This document shows positions 37,544 through 47,993 of a stretch of DNA of 64,000 bases, piece by piece. The notes beneath the pieces were generated by a model that saw nothing but the letters and a program-made list of their open reading frames with translations, ran no database searches and was not told the origin of the DNA. Source of the DNA: Cellvibrionales bacterium. GTDB lineage: Bacteria > Pseudomonadota > Gammaproteobacteria > Pseudomonadales > JAHEIH01. How positions within the stretch are numbered: the stretch's first letter is position 1; each line of letters opens with the position of its first letter. Location of the stretch: assembly GCA_024639455.1 (NCBI GenBank), contig JAHEIH010000005.1:1-64000 (forward strand), written 5' to 3'. The position numbers were made by a program, and so were the translations under genes.

Positions 37544-39868
37544 ATGAAACTTAAATCTAAAATGTTGATTGGCATTGGCCTTTTGGTGGCCGTACCTTTG
37601 GTTTTACAAGCCGCAATTGTTGCCTGGAGAGCCAGTGCTGACGCCTCTGCTGCCCTGAGTGAAGCCGCCGAGCGACAACTGATCTCGCTGCGAGACGCCA
37701 AAAAATCACAAATTGAAGACTACTTTAGCACCATCCACAAACAGGCCGGCGTCTACGCTGACGACGAGATGGTACAAGCAGCCATGAAGGCCTTTAGCGA
37801 GGGTTTTGCAAATCTTCCATTGGAAATGGCTGCTGTAGACAGCGATACCATCAATAGTTCCTTGGAAGACTATTACCGCAACCAGTTTGCCCCTACCTAT
37901 CGCGACGCCAACGCTGGCGCCGATGTCGACGCCAGTCGACTACTCAACAAACTTTCCACAAGCGCAAAACTGGCGCAGTATCTTTATATCAGCGACAATG
38001 ACCAAAGGCTTGGTAACAAGCACGAACTTTACAGTCGTGGCGACATAAGTAGTTACGATGCCGCCCACCAGCGCTTCCACAAGCATTTCAAGTTGATCTT
38101 GGAGGCCTTTGAGTACTACGACATTTTCTTAGTTGACGTGGAGAACGACGCCATTGTTTATTCGGTCTTCAAAGAACTCGACTACGCCAGCTCTCTGGCG
38201 AATGGCCCCTATGCTGACTCGGGTATTGCCCAGGCCTATAAAGCAGCGAAGGCTCTCCCCATGGGTGAAACTGCACTGATTGATTTTCAGCGTTACCTAC
38301 CCTCCTATAATGCCGCCGCCAGCTTTATTAGTACGCCGATTTATGTGGAGGGTAACCTTGAAGGGGTACTTATCTTCCAAATGCCGGTGGGAAAGATCAA
38401 CGACATCATGACCAACCACCAAGCGTGGCGCGAAGCGGGTCTCGGGGAAAGCGGGGAAACCTACCTTGTCGGCCCCGACAAGAAGGCCCGAAGTAATAGC
38501 CGCTTTTTGATTGAAGATCCGCAGGGATACCAGCGTGTCTTGGTTGAACAAGGGGTGAACAGCAATCTCGCCATAGAAATGATCGAAAAAGGGACTAATA
38601 TTGGCCTTCAAACCATCGACACCGCCGCCGCTAACATGGCCTTGCAAGGTCGCACTGGATTCCAAATCATACCCGACTACCGCGGCGTATCGGTTCTCTC
38701 TGCGTACACGCCACTCGATATTAAAGGCCTTAATTGGGTGCTTATGAGTGAAATCGACGAAACCGAAGCCTTTGCCCCGGTTAATACATTACAATGGAAT
38801 ATCATCGTTGGGACAATGATCGCAACCGTTGTATTCACCTCCATTGGGTTAGTCCTCAGCAGCTTGTTCGCGAATAACATCAGCCGCCCAGTAGAAGCTT
38901 TATCTTATACCTTGAACAACATCGCCAGCCAACACGATCTGACCATACGCAGTGATATCGACAGAGACGATGAAATTGGCGATATGGCCCGCAGTGTCAA
39001 TATCATGCTGGAGGCCTTCCAGAAACTAGTGCAGAAAATACTCGCTGCGACGGTAAATTTAGCCGCGGCTACCGAACAGCTCTCCAGCGTAAGCGCTACG
39101 ACTCGAGAGGGAATTTATAAGCAGCGCTCAGAAACCGAGCAAGTAGCCACCGCCATGCACGAAATGGTCGCGACAGTGGCTGAAATTGCACGCAACACCT
39201 CTGAGGCCGCCGCCTCAGCTGAAGTGACCGACCAACAGGCGCAATCGGGCAAAGCTAGTATTGAGAAAACCAGCCGCGCACTAAGCCAGCTAGACGAAAC
39301 CATGGTCGCCTCATCTAATGTTATCGAGCAATTACACCAAGACAGCGATAAAATTGGCCAAGTACTTGAGGTCATTAGCGCCATCGCTGAGCAAACCAAC
39401 CTGCTAGCACTAAACGCCGCTATCGAGGCGGCCCGTGCAGGTGAACAGGGCCGCGGCTTCGCCGTCGTTGCAGATGAAGTACGCACCCTCGCCGCGCGCA
39501 CACAAAACTCTACCGAAGAGATCAATGCCATTATTGTTGGGCTTCAACAGCGCGCCAAAAAGGCCGTAGAAAGTATGCATGTAAGCCGAGATAAGGCTTC
39601 CGATACCATCATTCAAGCCCGTGAAACCCACAGCACACTTGAACAAATTACCGTAGCGGTCAATCAAATCACCGAAATGAGCCTACAAATTGCTTCCGCA
39701 GCCGAAGAACAAAACTCCGTGGCTGAGGAAATTAATCGCAACATTGTGGCGATTAGTGATGTGTCGGAATTGAGCGCCAACGGCTCGGAACAAACCGCTA
39801 CGGCGAGCGAAGAACTGGCGAGACTGGGCGCGGATCTGCACCGCCTCGCCAATGAATTTAACGCTTAG
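37544..39868 (+). CDS. Methyl-accepting chemotaxis protein
   Basis: A 774-residue transmembrane chemoreceptor. TM1 covers about 8-28. A long periplasmic sensor region of roughly 390 residues is probably a double-Cache-like fold; the ligand cannot be read. TM2 covers about 419-445. HAMP follows ([16 protein letters not shown] onward), then the cytoplasmic signalling hairpin with the conserved tip [20 protein letters not shown] near 614-633. AGGAG lies 7 nt before the ATG. It has no che genes beside it but does have an apparent sigma-28 promoter, so it is probably a member of the flagellar regulon. It overlaps the convergent peroxiredoxin gene by 4 nt. Confidence 0.93.
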   Translation: MKLKSKMLIGIGLLVAVPLVLQAAIVAWRASADASAALSEAAERQLISLRDAKKSQIEDYFSTIHKQAGVYADDEMVQAAMKAFSEGFANLPLEMAAVDSDTINSSLEDYYRNQFAPTYRDANAGADVDASRLLNKLSTSAKLAQYLYISDNDQRLGNKHELYSRGDISSYDAAHQRFHKHFKLILEAFEYYDIFLVDVENDAIVYSVFKELDYASSLANGPYADSGIAQAYKAAKALPMGETALIDFQRYLPSYNAAASFISTPIYVEGNLEGVLIFQMPVGKINDIMTNHQAWREAGLGESGETYLVGPDKKARSNSRFLIEDPQGYQRVLVEQGVNSNLAIEMIEKGTNIGLQTIDTAAANMALQGRTGFQIIPDYRGVSVLSAYTPLDIKGLNWVLMSEIDETEAFAPVNTLQWNIIVGTMIATVVFTSIGLVLSSLFANNISRPVEALSYTLNNIASQHDLTIRSDIDRDDEIGDMARSVNIMLEAFQKLVQKILAATVNLAAATEQLSSVSATTREGIYKQRSETEQVATAMHEMVATVAEIARNTSEAAASAEVTDQQAQSGKASIEKTSRALSQLDETMVASSNVIEQLHQDSDKIGQVLEVISAIAEQTNLLALNAAIEAARAGEQGRGFAVVADEVRTLAARTQNSTEEINAIIVGLQQRAKKAVESMHVSRDKASDTIIQARETHSTLEQITVAVNQITEMSLQIASAAEEQNSVAEEINRNIVAISDVSELSANGSEQTATASEELARLGADLHRLANEFNA

Positions 39869-40383
39869 CGATTAGCAACACCTAACGCGGCTAAATTGCT
39901 TACCATATCTTCCGCCGACGTGCTGGGATTCACGTCGGTGTCAATTTTGCTGATACGCCCAGACTTGTCGATATAAATGGTGTGGCGCTTAGCCACGTTC
40001 ATCACGGGATAGAGCACGTCATAGGCTTCAGCGACTTGTTTATCAACATCACTCAAGATAGGAAAATCGGCGTCGGTATCATCGGCGAAAGCCACGTTAT
40101 CCGAAATGTCGTCCACGCTGGCCATGAAATACTCGACATCGAACTCGCGAATTTTATCGCCATTGGCCGCCAGCGATTTACATTCAATAGTACATCCACT
40201 GGTAAAGGCCTTGGGAAACCAAGCGACAACAACCGCACGCACATCGCGATAATCACTCAAAGTATAGGTCTTACCGTCACTGCCTGGCAGTGAAAAATCG
40301 GGCGCCATATCGCCTACTTTTATGTCTGCCAACGCTGTAAAACTAATGGCTGATGCTAATAACCCAGCAAATAAACGCTTCAT
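39865..40383 (-). CDS. Secreted peroxiredoxin (AhpC/TSA, BCP-like)
   Basis: A 172-residue protein with a signal peptide ([19 protein letters not shown], cleavage near 19), then a thioredoxin-fold peroxiredoxin starting [17 protein letters not shown]. The peroxidatic Cys is in [13 protein letters not shown], with a second Cys four residues on in the BCP-like CxxxxC arrangement. Periplasmic peroxide reduction is inferred. It is the last of three minus-strand genes (PhnD-like, kinase, peroxiredoxin). Confidence 0.87.
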   Translation of the reverse strand: MKRLFAGLLASAISFTALADIKVGDMAPDFSLPGSDGKTYTLSDYRDVRAVVVAWFPKAFTSGCTIECKSLAANGDKIREFDVEYFMASVDDISDNVAFADDTDADFPILSDVDKQVAEAYDVLYPVMNVAKRHTIYIDKSGRISKIDTDVNPSTSAEDMVSNLAALGVANR

Positions 40384-40427
40384 AATTCTTCTCCAAATAA
40401 AATGATACGCTGCAAGTCATTGAAAGG

Positions 40428-42038
40428 TTACGAACGCTCAAAAGGAATTTTGAGCGTGAAGGTGGTCCCCTGACCTGGCACACTGCGAACATCGATACAG
40501 CCGCCATGTTCTTGGGCAATGCTGTAGCAAATGGCCAAGCCCAATCCAGTGCCTTCGCCCACCGGTTTCGTGGTATAAAAAGGGTCAAAGATTTTGTCGA
40601 GATCCGCTTCGGGGATACCCTCACCGTCATCCTCAATATCGACTTCCACATGATCGTTAACAATCCTAGAGCGAATAGTGATATGCCCTTGGTCAGGCAG
40701 GGCCTGAGAGGCATTGATAATGAGATTGAGCAATACCTGTCCGATCTTACCTTTATCACACAACAGCTCAGGAACGGACTGCAATTCGAGCGCCACCTCT
40801 GCGTGATATTTAAACTGTGATTGCGCGATCCTCAGTGTAGAACCGATCACTTCGTTAATATCGCAACTCACCATCGCTTGTCTTGGATCATGGTGGGAAA
40901 ATTCGCGTAGCCCTTTGACAATGTCGCGAACACGGATCAAGCCTTTGCTAGTTTCTTCTAAAAGTATCGGAGCATCTTCTAAGATAAAAGAGAGGTCCTC
41001 TCGGCCGAGCAATTCCTTAATCTTGTCAAGAATGGCTTGGCGTTCTTCATCATTAACCACATCCAGTTGCTGGTATAACGGCAACAATACCGTCAGAAGA
41101 TCGACATATTCTTTTAAGGTAGTCACATTACTAGAAATAAAGCCAATAGGATTGTTAATCTCGTGCGCAACACCCGCGGCAAGAACGCCTAAAGAGGCCA
41201 TTTTCTCTGACTGCAACATGCGATGCTGCGCTTGTTTTATTTCGCGGTTGGCGTCCAACAACTCTCTATTTTTATGCTGCAGGGCTCTCGTTCGGTCTTG
41301 AACACGCATTTCAAGTGACAGATTTAGGTCTTTCAACTCTCGTTCTGCCTCATCACGTAGCAGCCTGACTGCCCTTAACTGCTCAACCATACGGTTGAAA
41401 GAGGCGGCTAATTGCCCAACCTCATCGCCACTCTTAACATTGACACTAACATCTAAATCGCCTTTGGCAATCGCTTTCGCCGAGTCGTTTAATTCTCTTA
41501 ACTGGGAGGTGAGATAAGTACCAAGAACGTATGAGAAAAATGCCACTAGCGCCATTTCTAACAGCGCCACAAACTGTGTCCATTGCTGCACTTCACGAAT
41601 TTTGGCGTTCAGGCTCAACACATCCAATCCTAGCTCTACACGGCCAAAGACGCTGCTGTCTTCGATAATTTCTTGAGCGACGTCGAACACATCGTCGGTG
41701 ACATCCACCACCCTTGTGTCCTCGACAAAATGCCGTGCGAGCACATCGGGCTGACCAGATTCTGAAAGGCTTCGCCCCTGATTATCTGTCACTCTCGCGT
41801 AGACGATATCCGGGTTGCGCATAACTTCACTAATCAAGGAATCCAAGGTCGCCAGGTCATAACTCAGCACCGCGTCTTTACTCGCAGCGGCAAATAATTT
41901 CACCGTGGTGGAGGCGCGCTTTTCGATACCGTCATAATTTGTATCGCGAAGGTAATTGACAGTCATTGTTACCAAAAAAAGCAACAACACCGCTTCGATA
42001 AAGGCTACGCCAAAAATAGTTTTTATTTTTAAAGACAA
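40428..42038 (-). CDS. Membrane sensor histidine kinase (orphan)
   Basis: A 536-residue kinase. TM1 covers about 7-28. A short extracytoplasmic sensor of about 130 residues lacks a recognisable domain. TM2 covers about 155-178. HAMP has SAKAIAKGDLDVSVNVKSGDE, cited as SAKAIAKGDLDVS and VKSGDEVGQL. A coiled coil leads to the HisKA-type box LAAGVAHEINNPIGF with the phospho-His near 292, followed by HATPase motifs DDGEGIPEADLDKIFDPF and GTGLGLAI. The start is TTG at 42038 with GGAAGAG upstream. No response regulator is nearby. It follows the PhnD-like gene by 27 bp, suggesting the binding protein feeds signal to this kinase. Confidence 0.9.
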   Translation of the reverse strand: MSLKIKTIFGVAFIEAVLLLFLVTMTVNYLRDTNYDGIEKRASTTVKLFAAASKDAVLSYDLATLDSLISEVMRNPDIVYARVTDNQGRSLSESGQPDVLARHFVEDTRVVDVTDDVFDVAQEIIEDSSVFGRVELGLDVLSLNAKIREVQQWTQFVALLEMALVAFFSYVLGTYLTSQLRELNDSAKAIAKGDLDVSVNVKSGDEVGQLAASFNRMVEQLRAVRLLRDEAERELKDLNLSLEMRVQDRTRALQHKNRELLDANREIKQAQHRMLQSEKMASLGVLAAGVAHEINNPIGFISSNVTTLKEYVDLLTVLLPLYQQLDVVNDEERQAILDKIKELLGREDLSFILEDAPILLEETSKGLIRVRDIVKGLREFSHHDPRQAMVSCDINEVIGSTLRIAQSQFKYHAEVALELQSVPELLCDKGKIGQVLLNLIINASQALPDQGHITIRSRIVNDHVEVDIEDDGEGIPEADLDKIFDPFYTTKPVGEGTGLGLAICYSIAQEHGGCIDVRSVPGQGTTFTLKIPFERS

Positions 42039-42065
42039 GCTACTCTTCCTGTCGTTTAGCGCAAA

Positions 42066-42911
42066 CTATCGAACGAGATCATCCAAGGTATCCAACTCCA
42101 GCGCGCGAATATCATCCCAATCAGCGTTCGTCGCCGATTCAATTGCTGCAAACCCAATCTTAGTTAATAATTCTAAACCACGCTCATCCTGATGCATCGC
42201 CTGCATGGCCTCATTCAGTCTGGTAATGGCCGCGTTGCTCGCGGTGGGCGATGCAGCAAACGCATGCGGGGTGTAACCTTGCGTTTTCCAAAGAACACGT
42301 AGATTTTTACGTAATTCAGGATCGAAGTTGTTTAACGTTCTGCCAATACCCCCGCCTGCGGCGAAAAACCCTTTGGAGACATTTAAATACACCGAGTCGT
42401 GGGAGGAAACATAGCGCGGTGTAATTGCAATATCGCGCCGCTTAAGTTCAGCGCGCGGTAATACCGCGGCGGCAAATGCGGCAGGCGAAGGAAACGCTAC
42501 GTCTAAGTTATTCAAATCCTCTAACTGGGCAATTTGGCTATTTTTGTTTACTACAATTAGGCCGACAATACTTTTCTTGGCTTGCTTAGCAAAGGCACTA
42601 TAGTTCGCGGCCTCGTGGAATACCACGTAATGGTAGGGATTCATATAAGCGACGTCGTATTGCTTTTCCAACAGGCGACGTTCAAAGGTCGGAATATCGG
42701 TGGCGGTGGCAAAGGAATAGTCATCGCCAGTTTGCTCTGATAGATAAGATAAAATTGGCACCCACGCTTGAGCTAATTTACGCGCCGACTGCTGAGGAAC
42801 AACCCCAAAAACCAAACTTTCAGCCAGAGCGTTCAGCGGCGTAATTAAAACAGCCAACAAAACACCAGCAAGTGGCCTAAGCAAGGATAAAAAAGGTAAT
42901 TTGTTTAACAT
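42066..42911 (-). CDS. PhnD-like periplasmic binding protein
   Basis: A 281-residue exported protein of the phosphate/phosphite/phosphonate binding family (PhnD-like): signal peptide ending near LNALA, then SLVFGVVPQQSARKLAQAW, YDVAYMNPYHYVVFH, and VSSHDSVYLNVSKGFFAAGG. The ATG at 42911 (MLNKLPFLSLLRPLAG) starts the signal peptide; a start 10 codons earlier is unlikely. No ABC permease or ATPase is adjacent. It stands directly before a sensor kinase, so a sensory rather than transport role is plausible. The ligand is unknown. Confidence 0.83.
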   Translation of the reverse strand: MLNKLPFLSLLRPLAGVLLAVLITPLNALAESLVFGVVPQQSARKLAQAWVPILSYLSEQTGDDYSFATATDIPTFERRLLEKQYDVAYMNPYHYVVFHEAANYSAFAKQAKKSIVGLIVVNKNSQIAQLEDLNNLDVAFPSPAAFAAAVLPRAELKRRDIAITPRYVSSHDSVYLNVSKGFFAAGGGIGRTLNNFDPELRKNLRVLWKTQGYTPHAFAASPTASNAAITRLNEAMQAMHQDERGLELLTKIGFAAIESATNADWDDIRALELDTLDDLVR

Positions 42912-43118
42912 GTCAATCTCTTTTCTCAGTCGGTACACCATCCTATCTAATTATAACCACTCTCACCAAAATATTTATTTTTTATACTCATTTTTCATTA
43001 CTAGGGAGTGTATTGTTACGTCTGATTATTAAAAAAATTATCATTTCTGCCTTCATCCATTTTACTGTTTTAGATACCATAGCCACTCTTTTTAAGTACA
43101 AAAGGAACACTCGCCCCC

Positions 43119-45659
43119 ATGAGCGACGCCAACCACACCCCAATGATGCAGCAGTATTTAAAAATCAAGGCTGAGCATCCACACCAGTTGGTGTTTTATC
43201 GCATGGGCGACTTCTACGAGTTATTCTTCGACGACGCCAAGCGCGCCGCAGAGATTCTCGATATCACCCTCACGGCGCGCGGCAAGTCCAACGGCGACCC
43301 CATTCCCATGGCAGGTATCCCCTACCATGCTGCCGATGGTTATCTCGCCAAAATCGTACAACGCGGTGAATCGGTAGCGATTTGCGAGCAAATCGGCGAC
43401 CCGGCCACCAGCAAAGGTCCGGTAGAGCGCCAAGTAGTGCGCATTGTTACACCCGGCACCATTAGTGACGAAGCCCTGCTACAGGAACGCCGAGACAATC
43501 TCTTGGTGGCTGTCTGTGGCGAAGAAGACCGCTATGGCGTCGCCTCATTGGATATTAGCAGCGGTCGATTCTCGGTAATGCAACTCCCAAGCAGCCATGT
43601 ACTGCAGGGAGAAATCCAACGACTACAGCCGGCAGAATTACTCGCCGATGATACCTTAGATGTCGACCTCAGCGCCTACAGTCGAGGCTATCGTGCCTGC
43701 CCCCCGTGGGAGTTTGAAATTGAGAACGCACAAAAAGCGCTTTGCCTGCAGTTCGAAACCCACGATTTATCCGGCTTTGGCTGCCAAGATATGCCATTGG
43801 CAATTCGTGCAGCTGGCTGCCTTTTACAATATGTAAAACAAACCCAGCGCACGGCTCTTCCTCACATCCGTGGGTTAAGCTTAGAGCGGCATGATCAAAC
43901 GGTTGCTATGGATGCGTCAACTCGCATCAATCTAGAGATCACTCATAACCTACGCGGTGGCGATAGCAATACCCTGTACTCCGTTATGGACAGTTGTAAA
44001 ACAGCCATGGGCTCGCGACTGTTGGCTCGCTGGCTGAACCGCCCATTACGTGATCTCGACACACTTAACAAACGTCAGGACACCATTGCCGCGCTGAGCG
44101 AGGGCTACCGCTTTGAAACATTGCGCGACCACTTAAAGCATGTGGGTGATATGGAACGCATTTTAGCGCGCGTAGCATTACGTTCGGCAAGACCGCGGGA
44201 TTTGACTCGCCTTTGTCACTCGCTGGCGCAGCTGCCCCAGTTAAAAAGCATTTTGTGCGAATGCCAATCCGGCCCTCATCTTGACCAATTACAACAGCGC
44301 ATGGCCCCTAGAGAAGAAACCGTGCAACTGCTTAGCCGAGCGGTAGTGGAAAATCCGCCCATGGTAATCCGCGATGGCGGTGTTATCGCTGCAGGCTTTG
44401 ACGCGGAACTGGATGAACTGCGCAACATCAGCACCAATGCGGGGGATTTTTTGGTGCAGTTGGAACAACGCGAACGCGAGGAAACGGGTATCAGTACCCT
44501 TAAAGTGGGCTATAACCGCGTTCACGGCTATTACATTGAGATAAGCCGTTTGCAGTCAGAACAAGCACCAGCACGCTACATCCGCCGACAAACCCTGAAA
44601 AACGCCGAACGTTATATCACACCAGAGTTAAAAGAATTTGAAGACAAAGCACTGAGCAGTAAAAGCCGTGCCTTGGCGCGAGAAAAAGCGCTCTACGACG
44701 CACTCTTGGAGACCCTAAATGAGGACCTCATAGGCCTTCAAGCATGTGCCCAAGCCCTTTCTGAACTGGACGTATTGGCCTGTTTAGCGGAACGAGCAGA
44801 CGCTTTAAACATGGTGCGCCCCACCCTGCATAGCCGCCCAGGACTATCGGTACATGGCGGTCGACACTTGGTGGTCGAGCATGTATCGGAACACCCCTTC
44901 ATCCCCAACGGCATTGAGTTTAACGAATTACGCCGTATGTTGATCATTACCGGCCCAAATATGGGCGGTAAATCAACCTATATGCGACAAGCGGCATTGA
45001 TTACCTTGCTGGCCCACATCGGCAGCTGCGTACCCGCCGAGCGCGCCAATGTGGGTCTTGTGGATCAAATCTTCACTCGTATTGGTTCAGCCGACGATTT
45101 GGCCGGGGGTCGTTCGACCTTTATGGTCGAAATGACCGAGACCGCCAACATCCTCAACAATGCCACCGCCAGTAGCTTGGTATTGATGGATGAAATCGGC
45201 CGCGGCACTTCAACCTACGACGGGCTTTCACTGGCCTGGGCCTGCGCCCATCAACTCGCCAGCAAGGTAAAAGCCCTCACTCTCTTCGCGACCCACTATT
45301 TTGAGTTAACCGCTCTCGATGGTGAGTTTAAGCATGTCGCTAACGTGCACTTAGATGCCAGTGAACACAACGACAACATCGTATTCTTGCACCATGTACA
45401 AGAGGGAGCGGCGAGTAAGAGTTTTGGTATTCAGGTAGCAAAACTCGCGGGCATCCCCGCCGAAGTCATTAAAAGGTCCCGAGCCAAGCTGTTCGAGCTA
45501 GAAAGTCAGCAGCACAGCAAACACCTTATCCCGCAGCAAAATGACATGTTTAGCGCCCCTGAGCCCAGCGCAGTAGAAAAGTACCTGGTTGATGTAAAGC
45601 CAGACGATCTAACACCTCGGCAAGCACTCGAAATATTATATAAACTGAAAAGCTTATAA
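43119..45659 (+). CDS. mutS: DNA mismatch repair protein MutS
   Basis: Recognises mismatches and starts repair with MutL. The 846 residues match the usual length of about 850. The N-terminal mismatch-binding Phe-X-Glu is in [11 protein letters not shown] near 31-41. The ATPase domain has Walker [14 protein letters not shown] near 612, Walker [17 protein letters not shown] near 690, and [10 protein letters not shown], ending with the C-terminal HTH/tetramerisation region. It is followed by fdxA as in Pseudomonas. Confidence 0.97.
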   Translation: MSDANHTPMMQQYLKIKAEHPHQLVFYRMGDFYELFFDDAKRAAEILDITLTARGKSNGDPIPMAGIPYHAADGYLAKIVQRGESVAICEQIGDPATSKGPVERQVVRIVTPGTISDEALLQERRDNLLVAVCGEEDRYGVASLDISSGRFSVMQLPSSHVLQGEIQRLQPAELLADDTLDVDLSAYSRGYRACPPWEFEIENAQKALCLQFETHDLSGFGCQDMPLAIRAAGCLLQYVKQTQRTALPHIRGLSLERHDQTVAMDASTRINLEITHNLRGGDSNTLYSVMDSCKTAMGSRLLARWLNRPLRDLDTLNKRQDTIAALSEGYRFETLRDHLKHVGDMERILARVALRSARPRDLTRLCHSLAQLPQLKSILCECQSGPHLDQLQQRMAPREETVQLLSRAVVENPPMVIRDGGVIAAGFDAELDELRNISTNAGDFLVQLEQREREETGISTLKVGYNRVHGYYIEISRLQSEQAPARYIRRQTLKNAERYITPELKEFEDKALSSKSRALAREKALYDALLETLNEDLIGLQACAQALSELDVLACLAERADALNMVRPTLHSRPGLSVHGGRHLVVEHVSEHPFIPNGIEFNELRRMLIITGPNMGGKSTYMRQAALITLLAHIGSCVPAERANVGLVDQIFTRIGSADDLAGGRSTFMVEMTETANILNNATASSLVLMDEIGRGTSTYDGLSLAWACAHQLASKVKALTLFATHYFELTALDGEFKHVANVHLDASEHNDNIVFLHHVQEGAASKSFGIQVAKLAGIPAEVIKRSRAKLFELESQQHSKHLIPQQNDMFSAPEPSAVEKYLVDVKPDDLTPRQALEILYKLKSL

Positions 45660-45760
45660 CCTAGAGACATAGATATATAGAGCAACAATCTTTATTGTCG
45701 CCCGGACAGCGTGTAAAATGCTCGCCTCGCCAAGCGACATACCACATTTAGGGAGACACC

Positions 45761-46084
45761 ATGACCTTCGTCGTTGTAGAAGATTGTATTAAATGCAAAC
45801 ACACTGACTGTGTGGAAGTATGCCCCGTAGACTGCTTTTACGAAGGCCCCAATTTCTTGGTTATTCACCCCGACGAGTGTATCGATTGTGCCTTGTGCGA
45901 ACCCGAGTGCCCTATCGATGCCATCTACTCCGAGGATGAGCTACCAGAAGACCAGCAGGTATTCTTGGAATTGAACGCGGAGCTGGCTGAGATTTGGCCC
46001 AATATCACCGAAAAGAAAGAGGCACTGCCCGATGCTGAAGAGTGGCAAGGTGTTCCTAACAAACTGCAACACCTCGAGCGTTAA
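45761..46084 (+). CDS. fdxA: 7Fe ferredoxin FdxA
   Basis: A 107-residue ferredoxin carrying one 3Fe-4S and one 4Fe-4S cluster. Cys positions 9, 17 and 50 (3Fe) and 21, 40, 43 and 46 (4Fe) are all present ([13 protein letters not shown]), with extra Cys at 12 and 25 as in Azotobacter FdI. The C-terminal extension ending NKLQHLER is typical. GGAG precedes the ATG. Electron partner not shown. Confidence 0.97.
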   Translation: MTFVVVEDCIKCKHTDCVEVCPVDCFYEGPNFLVIHPDECIDCALCEPECPIDAIYSEDELPEDQQVFLELNAELAEIWPNITEKKEALPDAEEWQGVPNKLQHLER

Positions 46085-46092
46085 ACATCGTG

Positions 46093-46133
46093 CAAAAAAA
46101 GGTTTATAAGGCCACACAGACATTATAAACCTT
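46093..46133 (-). terminator. Terminator of the SDR gene
   Basis: A perfect 11-bp stem (AAGGTTTATAA with TTATAAACCTT) with a 13-base loop is followed by seven T on the minus strand, 6 bp past the SDR stop. On the plus strand it could also slow transcription from fdxA, but no T-run follows there. Confidence 0.85.
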
Positions 46134-46139
46134 CAAACA

Positions 46140-46946
46140 CTACATCTTATACAATGGCTCTGCCAGCTTTCGATTAAACGTGCCGGACCCACGCTGATAT
46201 AGCGCACCGTCAACGGCAATAATCTGACCAGAAATGAATGTCGCCAGTTCAGAGTTGAGGAACAAACACAAATTCGCGACGTCGGCTGGGGTTCCAAAAC
46301 GCTGCATCGGCGTGTCCTCCAAGATCATCTGTCGAATAGGTTCAGTCGGCGCAAGACGTTTCATGCCCTCAGTGCCATCAATCGCTCCTGGCACCACAGA
46401 ATTTACTCTAATACCCTCACTGCCCCACTCCATAGCGGTGGTGCGGGTTAACATATCAACCCCCGCTTTGGCCGCACACACATGGGACTGAGCTTCATAA
46501 GGCAAATACGCCTGAGGGGCCGAAATATTGATGACGCTTGAACCGGGGCGCTTCATGAAGGGATAGGCGCTGCGCATCACATGATAAGTGCCCATAAGGT
46601 CGATATCTACCACCGTTCGGAAGGCATTAGCAGACATCTTAGAGGCCAGTGCAGGGAAATTTCCCGCCGCACCTGACACCAAACTGTCAAAATCCCCCCA
46701 AGCTTGATGCACCTTTGCGAGGCCCTCTTCCACCTCATCTGGATTGCGCACGTCACAGACAAAACCCATCACATCTGCCGCGCCTTTTTGCTTCAAACTG
46801 GCAACGGTGTCGTCGACTTTTTCCTGGCTTCTAGAGGCCACGGCAACCTTGGCACCCGTCGCTGCGAAGTGCTCAGCAATACCTCGGTTAATACCACTTG
46901 TACCGCCAACCACAATGACAACCTTACCTGTAAAATCAAACTTCAT
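46140..46946 (-). CDS. SDR oxidoreductase, 2,4-dienoyl-CoA reductase-like
   Basis: A 268-residue short-chain dehydrogenase. The ATG at 46946 (MKFDFTGKVVIVVGG) is supported by GGAG 7 nt upstream; an earlier ATG at 46991 is not. The NAD(P) motif is GGTSGINRGIAEHF. SGAAGNFPALASKMSANAF followed by VVDIDLMGTYHV closely follows NADPH-dependent 2,4-dienoyl-CoA reductases (peroxisomal DECR-type), which lack the classical YxxxK Tyr. Here SHVCAAKAGVDML likewise keeps Lys but not Tyr. A role in degrading unsaturated fatty acids is inferred. A generic SDR is the alternative. Confidence 0.8.
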   Translation of the reverse strand: MKFDFTGKVVIVVGGTSGINRGIAEHFAATGAKVAVASRSQEKVDDTVASLKQKGAADVMGFVCDVRNPDEVEEGLAKVHQAWGDFDSLVSGAAGNFPALASKMSANAFRTVVDIDLMGTYHVMRSAYPFMKRPGSSVINISAPQAYLPYEAQSHVCAAKAGVDMLTRTTAMEWGSEGIRVNSVVPGAIDGTEGMKRLAPTEPIRQMILEDTPMQRFGTPADVANLCLFLNSELATFISGQIIAVDGALYQRGSGTFNRKLAEPLYKM

Positions 46947-46974
46947 AGTCTTGCTCCGCTCATTATTTGCATGG

Positions 46975-47002
46975 AGTATACGAGTCGCCACTCCACTTCA
47001 AA
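46975..47002 (-). promoter_or_regulatory. Candidate promoter of the SDR gene
   Basis: On the minus strand TTTGAA (47002-46997) and TATACT (46980-46975) are spaced by 16 bp, about 29 bp upstream of the ATG. The 10-bp palindrome CGACTAGTCG at 47018-47027 lies just upstream and could be an operator. Confidence 0.5.
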
Positions 47003-47050
47003 CAGGTGCATGTGTGACGACTAGTCGAGCAATTACAATCAATGGAAGTG

Positions 47051-47548
47051 TTAACCGCGTTTACTTTTAGCCACAAACACACCGTTCCACGCTTCGCCAG
47101 GGGGATCCTTTTTATACTGAGCAATGCGGTCTCTATAAATATCGCATAACGCGATCGGATACGCTTCATGGGCGATGAGAAGATCTAGAATCCTCTCAGC
47201 CTCACACCAACGCTGTGCATAATAGTGAGTTAGTAATTCGGTCTGCAAAGAAGCTATCAACGCGTCGGTCTCGCTGGGATACTCATTCTGAATCCAGCTC
47301 AAATTGACGGGGTTTGACTTACCTTTCAACTTCACTCTATCCAAGGGGATAATATTAAGCGCATGATCAGGGGGTAAATTCACCAGCGACTCATCGGTAA
47401 CAATTAAGTCAACATAGTAATACCGACATAAGCCCTCAACGCGCGAAGCGGTATTCACAGTGTCGCCAATACAGGTGTAATTGAAGCGTTCATCAGAGCC
47501 TATATTGCCTACCACCGCGGGGCCCGTGTTAATACCAACGACAATTAC
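47051..47548 (-). pseudogene. 3' fragment of an adenylate/guanylate cyclase
   Basis: About 160 codons with the end of a class III cyclase catalytic domain (VVGINTGPAVVGNIGS, then YTCIGDTVNTASRVEGL) followed by a C-terminal tail ending VAKSKRG. The codons upstream of IVVGINTG hit a TGA within three codons. The metal-binding first half of the domain, including the usual first Asp, is absent. The break lies near 47541-47550, at the truncated 5' end of a plus-strand FecR-like fragment. No activity is expected. Confidence 0.8.
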
Positions 47549-47550
47549 TC

Positions 47551-47856
47551 ACGCCTGATGCCGTCATAGGTATCCGAGGTACAGGCTTGTATGCGAGATA
47601 TGAGCAAGAGAATGAGCGCACCTACCTTTGCTTATGCTATAGCAAATTACACATCGAATCGAAGCAGAGCGGTGAGCGTGAAATACTTAGTGCCAACTAT
47701 CATAAAGCTAGAGTTATTGATAAATCAGGTGTTCAATATACTTGGTTTGTTGCTATGGATCACAACGATGATGACCTATTGATGCTCGAGGAAAGCGTCA
47801 ATCGAAAACCGCACTTGGTTCTCCCTTCATCTGGCATGAAATATCGTAAAGGCTAG
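47551..47856 (+). pseudogene. 3' fragment of a FecR-domain protein
   Basis: An open plus-strand frame from 47551 reads TPDAVIGIRGTGLYARYEQ, the recognisable end of a FecR domain, continuing ERTYLCLCYSKLHIES and EREILSANYHKARVID to a TAG at 47854-47856. The signal sequence and most of the FecR domain are missing. Only TTG could start translation inside it. FecR-domain proteins of this type are often neighbours of CHASE2-class adenylate cyclases, and here the adjoining truncated gene is a cyclase. Confidence 0.7.
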
Positions 47857-47922
47857 TATTGAAAAAAGATTATCTGAAACCTTAAAAGCTGGGGTTATCT
47901 TTCATATCTTGATATCAAATGA

Positions 47923-47963
47923 CAATTGGTTACAAGTTTTCCATGCGCATGTGTAACCAATTG
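47923..47963. repeat. Perfect 12-bp inverted repeat past rpoS
   Basis: CAATTGGTTACA at 47923-47934 and TGTAACCAATTG at 47952-47963, with a 17-base loop, lie 31 bp beyond the rpoS stop. There is no T-run on either side, so it is not a textbook terminator. It could be the rpoS 3' end structure or a remnant end of a mobile sequence. Confidence 0.5.
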
Positions 47964-47993
47964 CCCAAAATAGATATATAAAACCCAACAAAA

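Noticed and set aside
46099-46133. fdxA terminator on the plus strand
   Set aside because: The T-run exists only on the minus strand, so the hairpin is assigned to the SDR gene.
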